Part shown: positions 27,416-36,107 of the stretch, piece after piece
How the letters are laid out: each line of letters starts with the position of its first letter
Position numbering within the stretch: position 1 is the stretch's first letter
Assembly: GCA_022793875.1 (NCBI GenBank)
Contig: JAAWDR010000011.1
Location: 1-39,568, forward strand
Direction: 5' to 3'
DNA from: Clostridia bacterium
GTDB taxonomy: Bacteria > Bacillota > Clostridia > TANB77 > CAG-508
DNA length: 39,568 nucleotides
Program-made: the position numbers and the translations under genes
The notes under the pieces: generated by a model
Database searches by the model: none
Seen by the model: only the letters and a program-made list of their open reading frames with translations
Told to the model about the DNA's origin: nothing

Positions 27416-29392
27416 TTGAAAATTAATAAATTAAAAATAAATTCATATGGAAAATTAAAAGAAAAAGAAATTAATTTAAAAAATGGAATAAATATAATTT
27501 ATGGACAAAATGAATCTGGAAAATCTACTTTAATTAAATTTATAATAAATTCTTTTTTTGGAATTTCAAAAAATAAAAATGGAAAGGAACTTTCTGATTA
27601 TGATAAATATAAACCTTGGCAAGGTGAAGAATTTTCAGGAAAGATAGAATATGAATTAGATAATAAAAAAAAATTCGAAATATATAGAGATTTTAATAAA
27701 AAAAATCCAAAAATATTTAATGAAAATATGGAGGATATTTCAAAGGAATTTAATATAGATAAAAGTAAAGGAAATGAATTCTTTTTTGAACAAACAAAAA
27801 TAGATGAAAACTTATTTTTATCAACTCTTGCTATTAATCAAAATGAAGTTAGACTTGAAAGTCAAGAACAAAATGTATTGATACAGAAAATTGCAAATTT
27901 AGCTCAGACTGGAGATGATAGTACATCATTTAAAAGGGTAGTAGATAGAATAAATAGAAGACAATTAGATGAAATAGGAACCGAAAGGTCTAGGGAAAAG
28001 CCAATTAATATAATCGGTAGAAATATACAAAGATTACAAGAAGAAAAACAAGAATTAGAAAAATATAAAAATTTCAAATATGAATTTGAAGAAAAAGAAA
28101 ATGAACTAAATGATGAAATTATAAATTCAGAAAATGAGAATAATTTTTTAAAAGAAATAAAATTATTAAATGAAAATGAAAAAATAGAAAATGAAAAAAT
28201 AAAAATAAAAGAAAATATAAAAAATGAAAATTTAGAAAAAATAAATTTAATAAATAATAGTTTAAATGAAATAAAAAATAATAATAAAATTATTTTAGAA
28301 AAATATTCAGAAAATAATTTAAAAAATAAAAAAATAAAAAATAAATTAAATAATAAAAAAAATAAATTAATTAAAATATTAAATATTATTTTTATTTTAT
28401 TAATTTTAATAAATATTTTTCAATTTATTTTAATTAAAAATAATATTTTTAGATATATTTTTCTCCTTACAGTACCAACGTTTTTGATTTTTTATATATT
28501 TTTAATAAATAAAGAAAATAAAAAAATAAAAAATAAGGAAATAATAGAAAAAAATAATTTTGAAAAAATAAATTTAGAATTAATTAATTTAGAAAATCAA
28601 AAAAAATTAATAGAAAATAATTTAAATAATTTGAATGAAGAATTAAATAAATTAAAAAATAATTTTAATTTAAAAATAAATTTAGAAAAAGAAAAAATAA
28701 GAAATAATTATTTAAGTAAATTAGAGAAAAATAAAATAAATAATTTTTTAAATTTAAATAATTTGGAAAATATAAATTTTGAAATTGAAAATATTCAAAA
28801 AAATATAAATGATAAAAAATTAAAACTACATTCTTTGGATTTAGATAAAAAAAATATAGAACCACAGTTAGATAATTTGTCGAAAATTGAAGAAGAATTA
28901 GTTGACAATAACAGAAAAATGTTAACTTTTAAAAATTTAAACTTAAGCATGAACTTAGCAAAAGAAATTTTGAGTGATGCTTATGAAGAAATGAAAAATA
29001 CAGTTACCCCTAAGTTTACAGAGAATTTGTCAATGAATATATCTAAGATTACAGGGGGCAAATATAATAAGGCAATGTTTAATGAAACTGAAGGACTAAT
29101 AGTTGAATTAGAAAACAGTGATTATGTTCCAGCTAATAGAATGAGTGTAGGAACTATTGATCAATTGTATTTGTCTTTAAGACTTTCTATGATTGATGAA
29201 ATGTCAGAAGAAAGAGTTCCAATTTTGTTGGATGAGGCTTTTGCTTTTTATGATGATGAAAGATTAAAGAATATTTTAATATATTTGAATAATCAATTTA
29301 AAGATAGACAGATTATTATTTTTACTTGTACTAATAGAGAAAAAGAAATTTTGGATAAAATTAATATAAATTATAATTTGACAATTATGTAA
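27416..29392 (+). CDS. SbcC/YhaN-type ATPase with internal transmembrane helices
   Basis: The product has 658 residues, starting at TTG after AAAGGAG (MKINKLKINSYGKLKEKEIN). Walker A is GQNESGKST (about residue 31), the Q-loop region contains FFEQTKIDE, long coiled coils occupy about residues 185-325 and 370-500, and two adjacent transmembrane helices (IIFILLILINIFQFILI and YIFLLTVPTFLIFYIFLI) interrupt the coil. The ABC signature (MSVGTIDQLYLSLRLSM) and Walker B with catalytic Glu (VPILLDEAFAFYDDERL) lie near the C-terminus. The membrane hairpin in place of a zinc hook is typical of YhaN-like proteins. It is the partner of the upstream nuclease. The middle is extremely Asn/Lys/Ile rich. Confidence 0.92.
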   Translation: MKINKLKINSYGKLKEKEINLKNGINIIYGQNESGKSTLIKFIINSFFGISKNKNGKELSDYDKYKPWQGEEFSGKIEYELDNKKKFEIYRDFNKKNPKIFNENMEDISKEFNIDKSKGNEFFFEQTKIDENLFLSTLAINQNEVRLESQEQNVLIQKIANLAQTGDDSTSFKRVVDRINRRQLDEIGTERSREKPINIIGRNIQRLQEEKQELEKYKNFKYEFEEKENELNDEIINSENENNFLKEIKLLNENEKIENEKIKIKENIKNENLEKINLINNSLNEIKNNNKIILEKYSENNLKNKKIKNKLNNKKNKLIKILNIIFILLILINIFQFILIKNNIFRYIFLLTVPTFLIFYIFLINKENKKIKNKEIIEKNNFEKINLELINLENQKKLIENNLNNLNEELNKLKNNFNLKINLEKEKIRNNYLSKLEKNKINNFLNLNNLENINFEIENIQKNINDKKLKLHSLDLDKKNIEPQLDNLSKIEEELVDNNRKMLTFKNLNLSMNLAKEILSDAYEEMKNTVTPKFTENLSMNISKITGGKYNKAMFNETEGLIVELENSDYVPANRMSVGTIDQLYLSLRLSMIDEMSEERVPILLDEAFAFYDDERLKNILIYLNNQFKDRQIIIFTCTNREKEILDKININYNLTIM

Positions 29393-29451
29393 ATTTTATT
29401 ATATAATTCTCGTGTAACTTAAAATTAAATTGCATAAGGAGGATTATGATA

Positions 29452-29871
29452 ATGACTATTACAGAAAAATTAAGTAAAAGGCGGAAAGACTATTGGAAAG
29501 GGGTTATAGAACGCACAAATCAGAAATTAGAGAAATGCTTATTAGGTTATCAATTTGACGAAGAGTATGTATCAAAATCATATAATGTAAAATTAATTGT
29601 AAAATATGATGAAGAAACTTTATATTGTTTTAAGATTTATCTTATAATAAATGATAAACTTTGTGATTTTGATGATGGGGATTGTGTAGAAACTTTCAAG
29701 AGTGATAAGGCAGTAAGACAGTATTTAGATTTTTTAAATTTGCAACTATCTGATATAGATGATGAGGACTATACAGTTATTATGATTCATTCGGACTTTT
29801 CTATTGAAGAGATGAAAGATAATGAAGAAGTATGTATTTTAGAATTAGAGTTAAGGTTGGAAGTTGACTGA
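29452..29871 (+). CDS. Unknown soluble protein containing an unshifted CGG codon
   Basis: The product has 139 residues; the start chosen is the second ATG (MTITEKLSKRRKDYWKGVIE), 10 nt after AAGGAGG; ATG 29446 is too close to the SD. A basic N-terminal helix precedes an acidic alpha/beta body with DFDDGDC and IDDEDY stretches. No family recognised. Codon 11 is CGG (29482-29484). Shifting +1 here would end the protein after eight more codons, so this CGG must be read in frame if the gene is functional. CGC is also used. Possible recent acquisition. Confidence 0.75.
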   Translation: MTITEKLSKRRKDYWKGVIERTNQKLEKCLLGYQFDEEYVSKSYNVKLIVKYDEETLYCFKIYLIINDKLCDFDDGDCVETFKSDKAVRQYLDFLNLQLSDIDDEDYTVIMIHSDFSIEEMKDNEEVCILELELRLEVD

Positions 29872-29890
29872 TATAAGGTTATTATAATCC

Positions 29891-29925
29891 AAGGGCTGGA
29901 ATAAAATTGTTCTGGCCCTTAAAAA
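29891..29925 (+). terminator. Terminator upstream of prfA
   Basis: AAGGGCTGGAA pairs with TTCTGGCCCTT (two G-U pairs), followed by AAAAATTT. Confidence 0.8.
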
Positions 29926-29931
29926 TTTCGC

Positions 29932-29960
29932 TTGTAAATATAATAAAAATAGTGTATAAT
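29932..29960 (+). promoter_or_regulatory. Promoter of prfA
   Basis: TTGTAA (29932-29937), a 17-nt spacer, and TATAAT (29955-29960), 33 nt before the prfA start codon. Confidence 0.7.
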
Positions 29961-29993
29961 ATAAAAGTGATTTATAATGAGGGGAGAATATTT

Positions 29994-31055
29994 ATGTTTG
30001 ATAAATTAGAAGCAGTAGAAAAAAGATATGAGGAATTAACAAAAATGATAAGTGATCCAGAAGTAATATCAAATCAAGCTGAATGGCAAAAATTGATGAA
30101 AGAACATGCAAGTATAGAAGATGTAGTACTAAAATTTAGAGAATATAAAAAAGTAAAAGCATCAATGGAAGAAGCAAAAGAAATGATGGAAGACAAGGAA
30201 TTAAAAGAATTAGCAGAAGTAGAATATTATGAAGCAAAAGAACAATTACCAAAAATAGAAGAAGAATTGAAATTTTTATTAATTCCAAAAGATCCAGATG
30301 ATGACAAAAATATTATATGTGAAATTAGGGCAGGTGCTGGTGGAGATGAAGCAGCATTATTTGCAGGTACATTATTTAGAATGTATACTATGTATGCAGA
30401 ATCTAAACATTGGAAGATGGAAGTTCTAAATGAGAATGAAACAGGTTTAGGTGGATACAAAGAAATAACATTTATGGTTACAGGAAAAGGTGTATATAGT
30501 AGATTAAAATTTGAGAGCGGTGTACACAGAGTACAAAGAGTTCCAGACACAGAAAGTAGTGGTAGAATTCATACATCAACAGCTACGGTTGCAGTACTTC
30601 CAGTAGTTGAAGATGTTGAAATAGAAATAAGCCCATCAGATATAAAAATGGAAGTATTTCGTGCATCTGGTGCTGGAGGGCAACATATAAATAAAACATC
30701 ATCAGCCGTAAGACTTATACACGAACCAACAGGAATTGTTGTTGAATGTCAAACTGAAAGATCACAATTCCAAAATAAAGATAATGCGATGAGAATGCTT
30801 AGAACAAAACTATATGAGATTGAAAAACAAAAACAAGATAGTGAAGTTGCAAATACTAGAAAATCTCAAGTTGGTTCTGGAGATAGAAGTGAAAAGATTA
30901 GAACTTATAATTATCCTCAAGGTAGAATTACAGACCATAGAATTGGGATGAGTATTTATCAAATGGAGAATTTCTTAAATGGAAATATTGATGAAATGGT
31001 TGATAATTTGATTGCAGCAGATAGGGCAGAGAGATTAAAAGGTGATGAAGAATAA
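29994..31055 (+). CDS. prfA: Peptide chain release factor 1
   Basis: The product has 353 residues, starting [20 protein letters not shown] after the SD GAGGGGAG; the open frame extends upstream, but the SD, length and family N-terminus fix this start. The catalytic loop is [15 protein letters not shown] (GGQ motif, about residue 228) and [13 protein letters not shown] precedes it. The anticodon-like tripeptide region ([10 protein letters not shown] neighbourhood) is intact. RF1 ends translation at UAA/UAG. The gene is continuous, with CGG trinucleotides only out of frame (AGC GGT, ACG GTT). Confidence 0.97.
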   Translation: MFDKLEAVEKRYEELTKMISDPEVISNQAEWQKLMKEHASIEDVVLKFREYKKVKASMEEAKEMMEDKELKELAEVEYYEAKEQLPKIEEELKFLLIPKDPDDDKNIICEIRAGAGGDEAALFAGTLFRMYTMYAESKHWKMEVLNENETGLGGYKEITFMVTGKGVYSRLKFESGVHRVQRVPDTESSGRIHTSTATVAVLPVVEDVEIEISPSDIKMEVFRASGAGGQHINKTSSAVRLIHEPTGIVVECQTERSQFQNKDNAMRMLRTKLYEIEKQKQDSEVANTRKSQVGSGDRSEKIRTYNYPQGRITDHRIGMSIYQMENFLNGNIDEMVDNLIAADRAERLKGDEE

Positions 31056-31064
31056 AAAATATAT

Positions 31065-31108
31065 CCTTGGAATATACTTAATATGAGTATATTTTAAGGA
31101 GTTTTTTT
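31065..31108 (+). promoter_or_regulatory. Terminator-like hairpin that contains the SD of the ZIP gene
   Basis: CCTTGGAATATACT (31065-31078) pairs over all 14 positions (two G-U) with AGTATATTTTAAGG (31086-31099), followed by AGTTTTTTT. The SD AAGGAG (31096-31101) of the ZIP gene lies in the right arm. It may terminate prfA transcripts and also hide the ZIP start. Confidence 0.7.
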
Positions 31109-31852
31109 ATGGAACAAATTTTAAAAACAACAATTTTAGGGCTATTTTTTGGAACATTTGGAACAACAATAGGAGGAATTTTAGGAATAGTTACTAAAAA
31201 GAATTCAAATAAATTTTTAAGTTTTGTATTATCATTTGCATCAGGATTAATGATGTCAATAATATGTTTTGATTTGATACCTGAAGCACTAGGGATTAGT
31301 AGCATCTATGGAGTAATTTTCGGAGTATTAATTGGAATAGTAACAATGATTTTCTGTGATATAGTAGTTCAAAAAAAGTTTAATAAAAAAGCAAATGAAT
31401 ATAATAGTAAAAACGATTTATTAAGAACTGGAATTATAGTATCAATAGGTTTAGCAATTCACAATTTTCCAGAAGGTTTAGCAATAGGTTCAGGATTTGA
31501 AGCATCATTAAGATTAGGACTAGGTTTAGCAATAGCAATTTGCTTACATGATATACCAGAAGGAATATCAATGTCTGTTCCGATGAAAAATGGGGGAATG
31601 AGTAAATCAAAAGTTATTTTTTACGTCATATTATCTGGTGTAACTACAGGAATAGGAGCTTTTTTTGGAGCTATAATTGGTTCTATATCAGAAAGTGTAA
31701 TAGCTATATGTTTGAGCTTTGCAGCAGGTGCAATGTTATATATTGTTTCTGGTGAGTTGATACCAGAATCTAATAAATTATATAAAGGTAGAATGTCTGC
31801 TGTTGGTAATATGATTGGTTTTATAATTGGAATTTTTGCGACAAAATTATAA
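31109..31852 (+). CDS. ZIP family metal transporter
   Basis: The product has 247 residues with about eight predicted transmembrane helices. The two metal-binding motifs of the family are intact: HNFPEGLAIGSGF and HDIPEGISMSVPM. ZIP proteins import Zn, Fe or Mn. There is a short cytoplasmic loop between helices 3 and 4 (QKKFNKKANEYNSKND) without a His-rich stretch. The SD is inside a hairpin (31065-31099), suggesting translation is controlled by RNA structure. A terminator follows. Confidence 0.93.
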   Translation: MEQILKTTILGLFFGTFGTTIGGILGIVTKKNSNKFLSFVLSFASGLMMSIICFDLIPEALGISSIYGVIFGVLIGIVTMIFCDIVVQKKFNKKANEYNSKNDLLRTGIIVSIGLAIHNFPEGLAIGSGFEASLRLGLGLAIAICLHDIPEGISMSVPMKNGGMSKSKVIFYVILSGVTTGIGAFFGAIIGSISESVIAICLSFAAGAMLYIVSGELIPESNKLYKGRMSAVGNMIGFIIGIFATKL

Positions 31853-31855
31853 TTT

Positions 31856-31880
31856 AAAAGAGAGCTAGTGCTCTCTTTTA
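31856..31880. terminator. Terminator after the ZIP gene, convergent with the next gene
   Basis: AAAAGAGAGC, TAGT, GCTCTCTTTT: perfect 10-bp stem, symmetrical A/T tails, so it can serve both strands. Confidence 0.9.
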
Positions 31881-32225
31881 TGATGTACTTTTAATTTTAA
31901 AAGTATATAGATGTTTTATATTTTTTACTTTTCTAAAACCAGCTTTAGTGCATATTGCAATTAAAGACTTGTTAGTATAATGAATATTTATACATGGGGT
32001 TGTGTTTGTTTCCAATATTAAATACTCACACAAAGCTGAAATAGCCTCGCTGGGGTTTTTAATATGGCTCTTATTAAATAATTTGATATTTAGCCGATTA
32101 CTAGCAAATACATGAATATAGAATATTGCAGCATTACTTTTTTGAGTGATGAGCCATGTACAATCACCATTTGCATCAAGGACATTTTGCGTTAAAATAA
32201 AATTGTTGGTTTCAATCCGTTGCAT
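31878..32225 (-). CDS. Small atypical protein, possibly GNAT-like, with two CGG codons
   Basis: The product has 115 residues, starting after AAAGGTGG (MQRIETNNFILTQNVLDANG). The C-terminal part (LIAICTKAGFRKVKNIKHLY) resembles the last strand/helix of GNAT acetyltransferases, but the acetyl-CoA loop is not visible, so this is weak. Codons 3 and 44 are CGG (32217-32219, 32094-32096); a +1 shift at either gives quick termination. Codon use (ACC, GTC, CTC, ATC, CCC, AGC) is more GC-ending than in neighbours, suggesting foreign origin. It is the clearest exception to CGG avoidance. Confidence 0.65.
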   Translation of the reverse strand: MQRIETNNFILTQNVLDANGDCTWLITQKSNAAIFYIHVFASNRLNIKLFNKSHIKNPSEAISALCEYLILETNTTPCINIHYTNKSLIAICTKAGFRKVKNIKHLYTFKIKSTS

Positions 32226-32476
32226 ATATAATCCACCTTTCTTAATTTATAGATAATATACTATCACACAAATTGGATTATGTCAACAGTATTTGGTGGT
32301 ATTTATGATAAATGTCGTGATTTATAGATTAAAAATTTTTTAATTAATATAGATAGTAATTGTAACTATAATGGCAAAAGAATGTTTGTAGAATTTTCTA
32401 AATTCTATTGACTTTTACATTTAAAGAATATATAATTAAGAAACAAAAATAAGAGAACAATAGATAGGAGAAAAAC

Positions 32477-34790
32477 ATGCAAAACATATTAGAAGGATTA
32501 AATGATAAACAATATGAAGCAGTAGTAAATACAGAAGGACCATGTTTAGTAATTGCTCGGTGCAGGAAGTGGAAAAACAAAAGTATTAACACACAAAATA
32601 GCTTATTTAATAGGAGAAAAAGGGGCATTGCCTTGGAACATATTGGCAATAACATTTACTAATAAAGCAGCAAATGAAATGAAAGAAAGAATTGCAAATT
32701 TAGTAGGAGATGTAGCCAAAGATATATGGATGGGAACATTTCACTCAATATGTGTTAGAATTTTAAGAAGATTTATAGATAGAATAGGATTTGATTCATC
32801 ATTTATAATATTTGATACATCAGATCAAAGAACATTAATAAAAGCATGTATAAAAAGTATAGGCCTAGATGATAAGATGTTTACGGATAGGGCAGTTTTA
32901 TCAGAAATAAGTAATGCAAAAAATGAGATGTTAGAGCCAGAACAATATGCTATAAGAGCAAATGGAGACTTTAGAAAAGAAAAGATTTTGGCTGTATATG
33001 AAATGTATCAAAAAAGATTAAAAGAAAATAATGCAATTGACTTCGATGATATTATAAATTATACAATTAAAATTCTAATGGAAAATCCAGATGTATTAGA
33101 GTATTATTCAGATAAATTTAAATATGTTTTAGTAGATGAGTATCAAGATACAAATAAAGCACAATTTACATTAGTTACAATGTTAGCATCTAAAAATGGA
33201 AATATAACGGTTGTTGGTGATAATGACCAGGGAATTTATAGTTTTAGAGGAGCAGATATTTCTAATATATTAAATTTTGAAAGAGATTTTCCAGGAACAA
33301 AGATAATTAAATTAGAGCAGAATTATAGATGTACAGGAAATATCTTAAAAGCAGCTAACTCTGTAATAAAAAATAATGAAGTTACATATAAAAAAGAATT
33401 ATGGACAGAAAATGATATAGGAAATTTACCTAAAGTATATTCAGCAAGTAATGAATATGATGAAGGAACATATATAGCAAATCAAATTGAACATTTAAGA
33501 AGAGAAGAATATTACAAATATTCAGATTTCGCTATCTTATATAGAATGAATACACAATCAAGAGCAATAGAAGATATCTTAAGAAGAGAAAATATTTCTT
33601 ATAAAATTGTAGGTGGACTTAAGTTTTATGAAAGAAAAGAAATAAAAGATATTATTTCATATTTAAGATTAATACAAAATCCATCAGATAATTTAAGTTT
33701 GAAAAGAATTATAAATGAACCTAAAAGAGGAATTGGAAAGACAAGCTTAGAAAAAATTGAAGAAATCTCAGAAAATAATGGAATTTCGATGTATGAAATA
33801 ATAGAACATGCAGATGAGTATGGATTAAACAGAGTATTTTTAAGTTCAAGAGAATTTATAAATGTAATAGAAGAATTGCGTGTTAAAAAAGATGATATGA
33901 AAATATCAGAATTAATAAAAGAAACTTTGAAAAGATCTGGATATACACAAGCATTAGAAAATGAAAATACAATTGAGGCAGAGAATAGAATAGAAAACTT
34001 AGATGAATTTTTAACTGTTGCAATTGAATTTGAAGAAGAATCAGCAGAAAATAAATTAACAGACTTTTTGGAAGGAATAACATTATCAAGTGATCTTGAT
34101 GATATGGAAGAAACAGAAGATACAGTTACATTAATGACATTACATAGTGCAAAAGGACTAGAATTTCCAGTTGTATTTTTAGTAGGAATGGAAGAAGGAA
34201 TTTTTCCAGGATATAAATCAATTTCTGAACCTAAGGAATTAGAAGAAGAAAGACGTTTATGTTATGTAGGAATAACAAGAGCAAAAGAAAATCTATTCTT
34301 AACATGTAGTAAACAAAGAACTATTTTTGGTTCTACAAGTTGTAATCAAGTTTCTAGATTTTTAAGAGAAATACCATGTGAATTGTTAGATGGATATGAT
34401 GAAGCTTTAGGGGAGAAGCAAGAAACAAATAATATTTTTGGAGATTCAAAATATAGTTGGACATACGGAAGCAGAGATAATGGAACTGTAAAAACTTATA
34501 AAATTGATAAACAAGAACCAGTGGTTGCAGCTGCAGCAAGTTCAAATAATAATGGATTTATGTTTAGAACGGCTGAGAGTTTCTTAAATAATTTGAATAA
34601 GAAATCTTCTGGTAATAATGTTGACTTATCTAAATATAAGTCAGGTGTTAGAATATTCCATAAGAAATTTGGCGAAGGTGTAATTAGTAATGTTGAGCCA
34701 GAAGGTGATGATTTAAAGGTTGATATTAGTTTTGATAAAGTTGGACATAAGAGATTAATGGCAAAATTTGCTAATTTAGAAATAATATGA
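32477..34790 (+). CDS. pcrA: ATP-dependent DNA helicase PcrA/UvrD, joined by a +1 frameshift at CGG
   Basis: This is a superfamily 1 helicase of 770 residues for replication and repair. SD AGGAG and start MQNILEGLNDKQYEAVVNTE (Q motif QYEAV). At codon 28 the frame reads ATT GCT CGG TGC; ignoring the C gives CLVIAGAGSGKTKVLTHKIA, the invariant UvrD-type Walker A. Then FTNKAANEMKER (Ia), VLVDEYQDTNKAQF (II), GDNDQGIYSFRGA (III), LEQNYRCTGNIL (IV), LMTLHSAKGLEFPVVFL (V), EERRLCYVGITRAKENL (VI), and the PcrA C-terminal Tudor-like domain (FHKKFGEGVISNVEPEG). With one base dropped the gene is exactly 771 codons. PcrA is normally essential in Firmicutes, which argues that the shift really happens or the break is an artefact. 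Confidence 0.92.
32558..32560 (+). other. Candidate +1 frameshift site, CGG, in the PcrA Walker A motif
   Basis: ATT GCT CGG TGC AGG; skipping C32558 gives ATT GCT GGT GCA GGA AGT GGA AAA ACA, AGAGSGKT. The zero frame stops 34 codons later. P-site codon GCT. The site is codon 28, the same codon number as in the pilin gene. Confidence 0.88.
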
Positions 34791-34797
34791 TAGAAAA

Positions 34798-34832
34798 AGT
34801 TGAAAGAGCAATAGTTTGTTGCTCTTTTTCTA
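34798..34832. terminator. Terminator after pcrA
   Basis: AAAGAGCAA pairs with TTGCTCTTT around TAGTTTG, with A- and T-rich flanks. It lies between convergent genes and could serve both. Confidence 0.88.
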
Positions 34833-34851
34833 TTAGTTGGAGTTTTTAATT

Positions 34852-35145
34852 TTATAGTTGTGATATGCACTCATCGAAGTTTTCAATAAAATGAATGAAT
34901 TGAATTGTTTCATGTAGATAATCTTTATAATAAATAAATGTTCCCAAATATGAATCTCTTTTAATGGAGTCTATAATTCTAAATTCATTATTACACTTTT
35001 CTATCATATTTTGGCAATAATCTGTATTAATTCCATCTTCAATTTTTACTATACTTTTTGTAGGGATTGCTATTCTTTTATCAAGAGAGAAACCAATACC
35101 TGTATTTCCAGTAAGCTTTGTACCAACTAAAAATTTTTCTTCCAT
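34852..35145 (-). CDS. Small unknown protein
   Basis: The product has 97 residues, with a strong SD (TAGGAGGACA) and start MEEKFLVGTKLTGNTGIGFS. Soluble, mixed composition, with aromatic-rich C-terminal half (YLGTFIYYKDYLHETIQFIH). No family recognised. It converges with pcrA on the shared terminator. The 262 nt upstream to 35407 hold AT-rich sequence and no gene. Confidence 0.72.
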   Translation of the reverse strand: MEEKFLVGTKLTGNTGIGFSLDKRIAIPTKSIVKIEDGINTDYCQNMIEKCNNEFRIIDSIKRDSYLGTFIYYKDYLHETIQFIHFIENFDECISQL

Positions 35146-35407
35146 ATTGTCCTCCTATTAGTAAATATTGTTTGCGAAATGCAATTATATATTATGGTTA
35201 AATTTGGTAAGATATTGTTAAAGCATTTTTTAGCGATGTATATATTATAATATATTTTGGATAAAAGTCAACAATAAATAAAAAAATGTATAAAAAGTGA
35301 AAAATAGTAAATATTATTTAAAAGAAAAGCATAATTTACTACACAAAGTTTCTAAAAGAATTTTGAATGGTAATAATGTAAAAATGTATAGAAGGGAAAG
35401 ATAAAAA

Positions 35408-35596
35408 ATGGCAGATTTAAGTCAAGTAGAATTGCAACATTTAAGACATTTAATAGGAGCACATGAAACAGTATATCAAAAATTAAACACATACTCAGCA
35501 CAAGCTGTAGACCCACAAATAAAACAAATATTTACAAAAGCAGCTCAAGACAGTTTAAATACGAAACAAAAATTAATGACCTTTTTAAATAATTAA
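35408..35596 (+). CDS. Small CotF-like spore coat protein
   Basis: The product has 62 residues, MADLSQVELQHLRHLIGAHE then a helix-rich YQKLNTYSAQAVDPQIKQIF. The HLRHLIGAHE and DPQIKQ-F-KAAQDSLNTKQKL pattern matches small ferritin-like helical coat proteins common in Clostridia (recollection). The SD GAAGGGAAAG lies upstream. It forms a pair with the next gene (16 nt spacing), which is of the same general type. Confidence 0.75.
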   Translation: MADLSQVELQHLRHLIGAHETVYQKLNTYSAQAVDPQIKQIFTKAAQDSLNTKQKLMTFLNN

Positions 35597-35612
35597 TAGG
35601 AGGATAATTATA

Positions 35613-35858
35613 ATGGATGAAAAGACAATGGTAAATGATATTTTATCAGGAGTTAAAGCTGACTTAACAGCATATCAAACAGCTATTTCTGAGTCAGAAA
35701 ATATGAATTTAAGACAAACTTTTCAACAGATCAGAAATAGTGATGAGAGTTTTCAATATGAACTTTTTAAAGTAGCTCAAAGTAAAGGATATTATAAACC
35801 TGCTCAAAAAGCTACTACAACAGAGATTGAAACTGTAAAAACAGAGTTACAACAATAG
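35613..35858 (+). CDS. CotF-family spore coat-like protein
   Basis: The product has 81 residues, all helical: MDEKTMVNDILSGVKADLTA, then YQTAISESENMNLRQTFQQI and NSDESFQYELFKVAQSKGYY followed by KPAQKA. The QT-Q-R-SDE-FQYEL-K-AQ-KGYY-PAQ pattern is typical of the CotF coat family. The SD AGGAGGATAA is excellent. With its upstream neighbour it probably encodes paired outer-coat components made in the mother cell. Confidence 0.82.
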   Translation: MDEKTMVNDILSGVKADLTAYQTAISESENMNLRQTFQQIRNSDESFQYELFKVAQSKGYYKPAQKATTTEIETVKTELQQ

Positions 35859-35909
35859 AAATTATAAGAGAAGATATTAAACAGAAAATTTAAGTGCTAA
35901 ATAAATATA

Positions 35910-35961
35910 AAGCATGAAAAGTATCTAATACTGTAAAAAGGTTTAGGTAATTTTCATGCTT
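35910..35961. terminator. Hairpin after the coat genes
   Basis: AAGCATGAAAA (35910-35920) pairs with TTTTCATGCTT (35951-35961), followed by ATTTTG. On the other strand its right arm forms the end of the small minus-strand gene. Confidence 0.78.
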
Positions 35962-36107
35962 ATTTTGCTTGATTGTTCAATGAATTCTTTTGGATTTTGT
36001 GATTTTTTAAACATTTTTAATATTTTAATATTGTTATATTTTTTTGATGTAAATTTTTTAATGAAATTTTTTTCTCTTCTTTGTTTTATTGTATCAATAA
36101 TACTCAT
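35943..36107 (-). CDS. Small basic protein of unknown function
   Basis: The product has 54 residues, MSIIDTIKQRREKNFIKKFT followed by a Lys-rich stretch and QNPKEFIEQSS. The SD GAAAGGA lies 7-8 nt before the ATG, and codon use (AAA, AGA, ACA) is normal for this genome. The opposite-strand open frame has no convincing SD and an all-hydrophobic translation typical of antisense shadows, so the minus strand is preferred. The remaining interval to 36309 is AT-rich with no further gene. Confidence 0.5.
   Translation of the reverse strand: MSIIDTIKQRREKNFIKKFTSKKYNNIKILKMFKKSQNPKEFIEQSSKISMKIT

Noticed and set aside
29994..31055. RF2-type programmed frameshift in the release factor gene
   Set aside because: The gene is RF1 (prfA) and is one continuous frame; the RF2 shift uses CTT TGA C, which is not present.
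12193..32560. Explaining the CGG breaks as ordinary sequencing or assembly errors
   Set aside because: Not excluded, but not preferred: all five are a C before GG in coding sense on both strands, none is in a homopolymer, and frames elsewhere are clean over very long genes. Raw reads are needed.
12193..32560. CGG reassigned to another amino acid (for example Trp or Gln, as reported in some low-GC bacteria)
   Set aside because: Reassignment would not move the reading frame; here homology continues only in +1.
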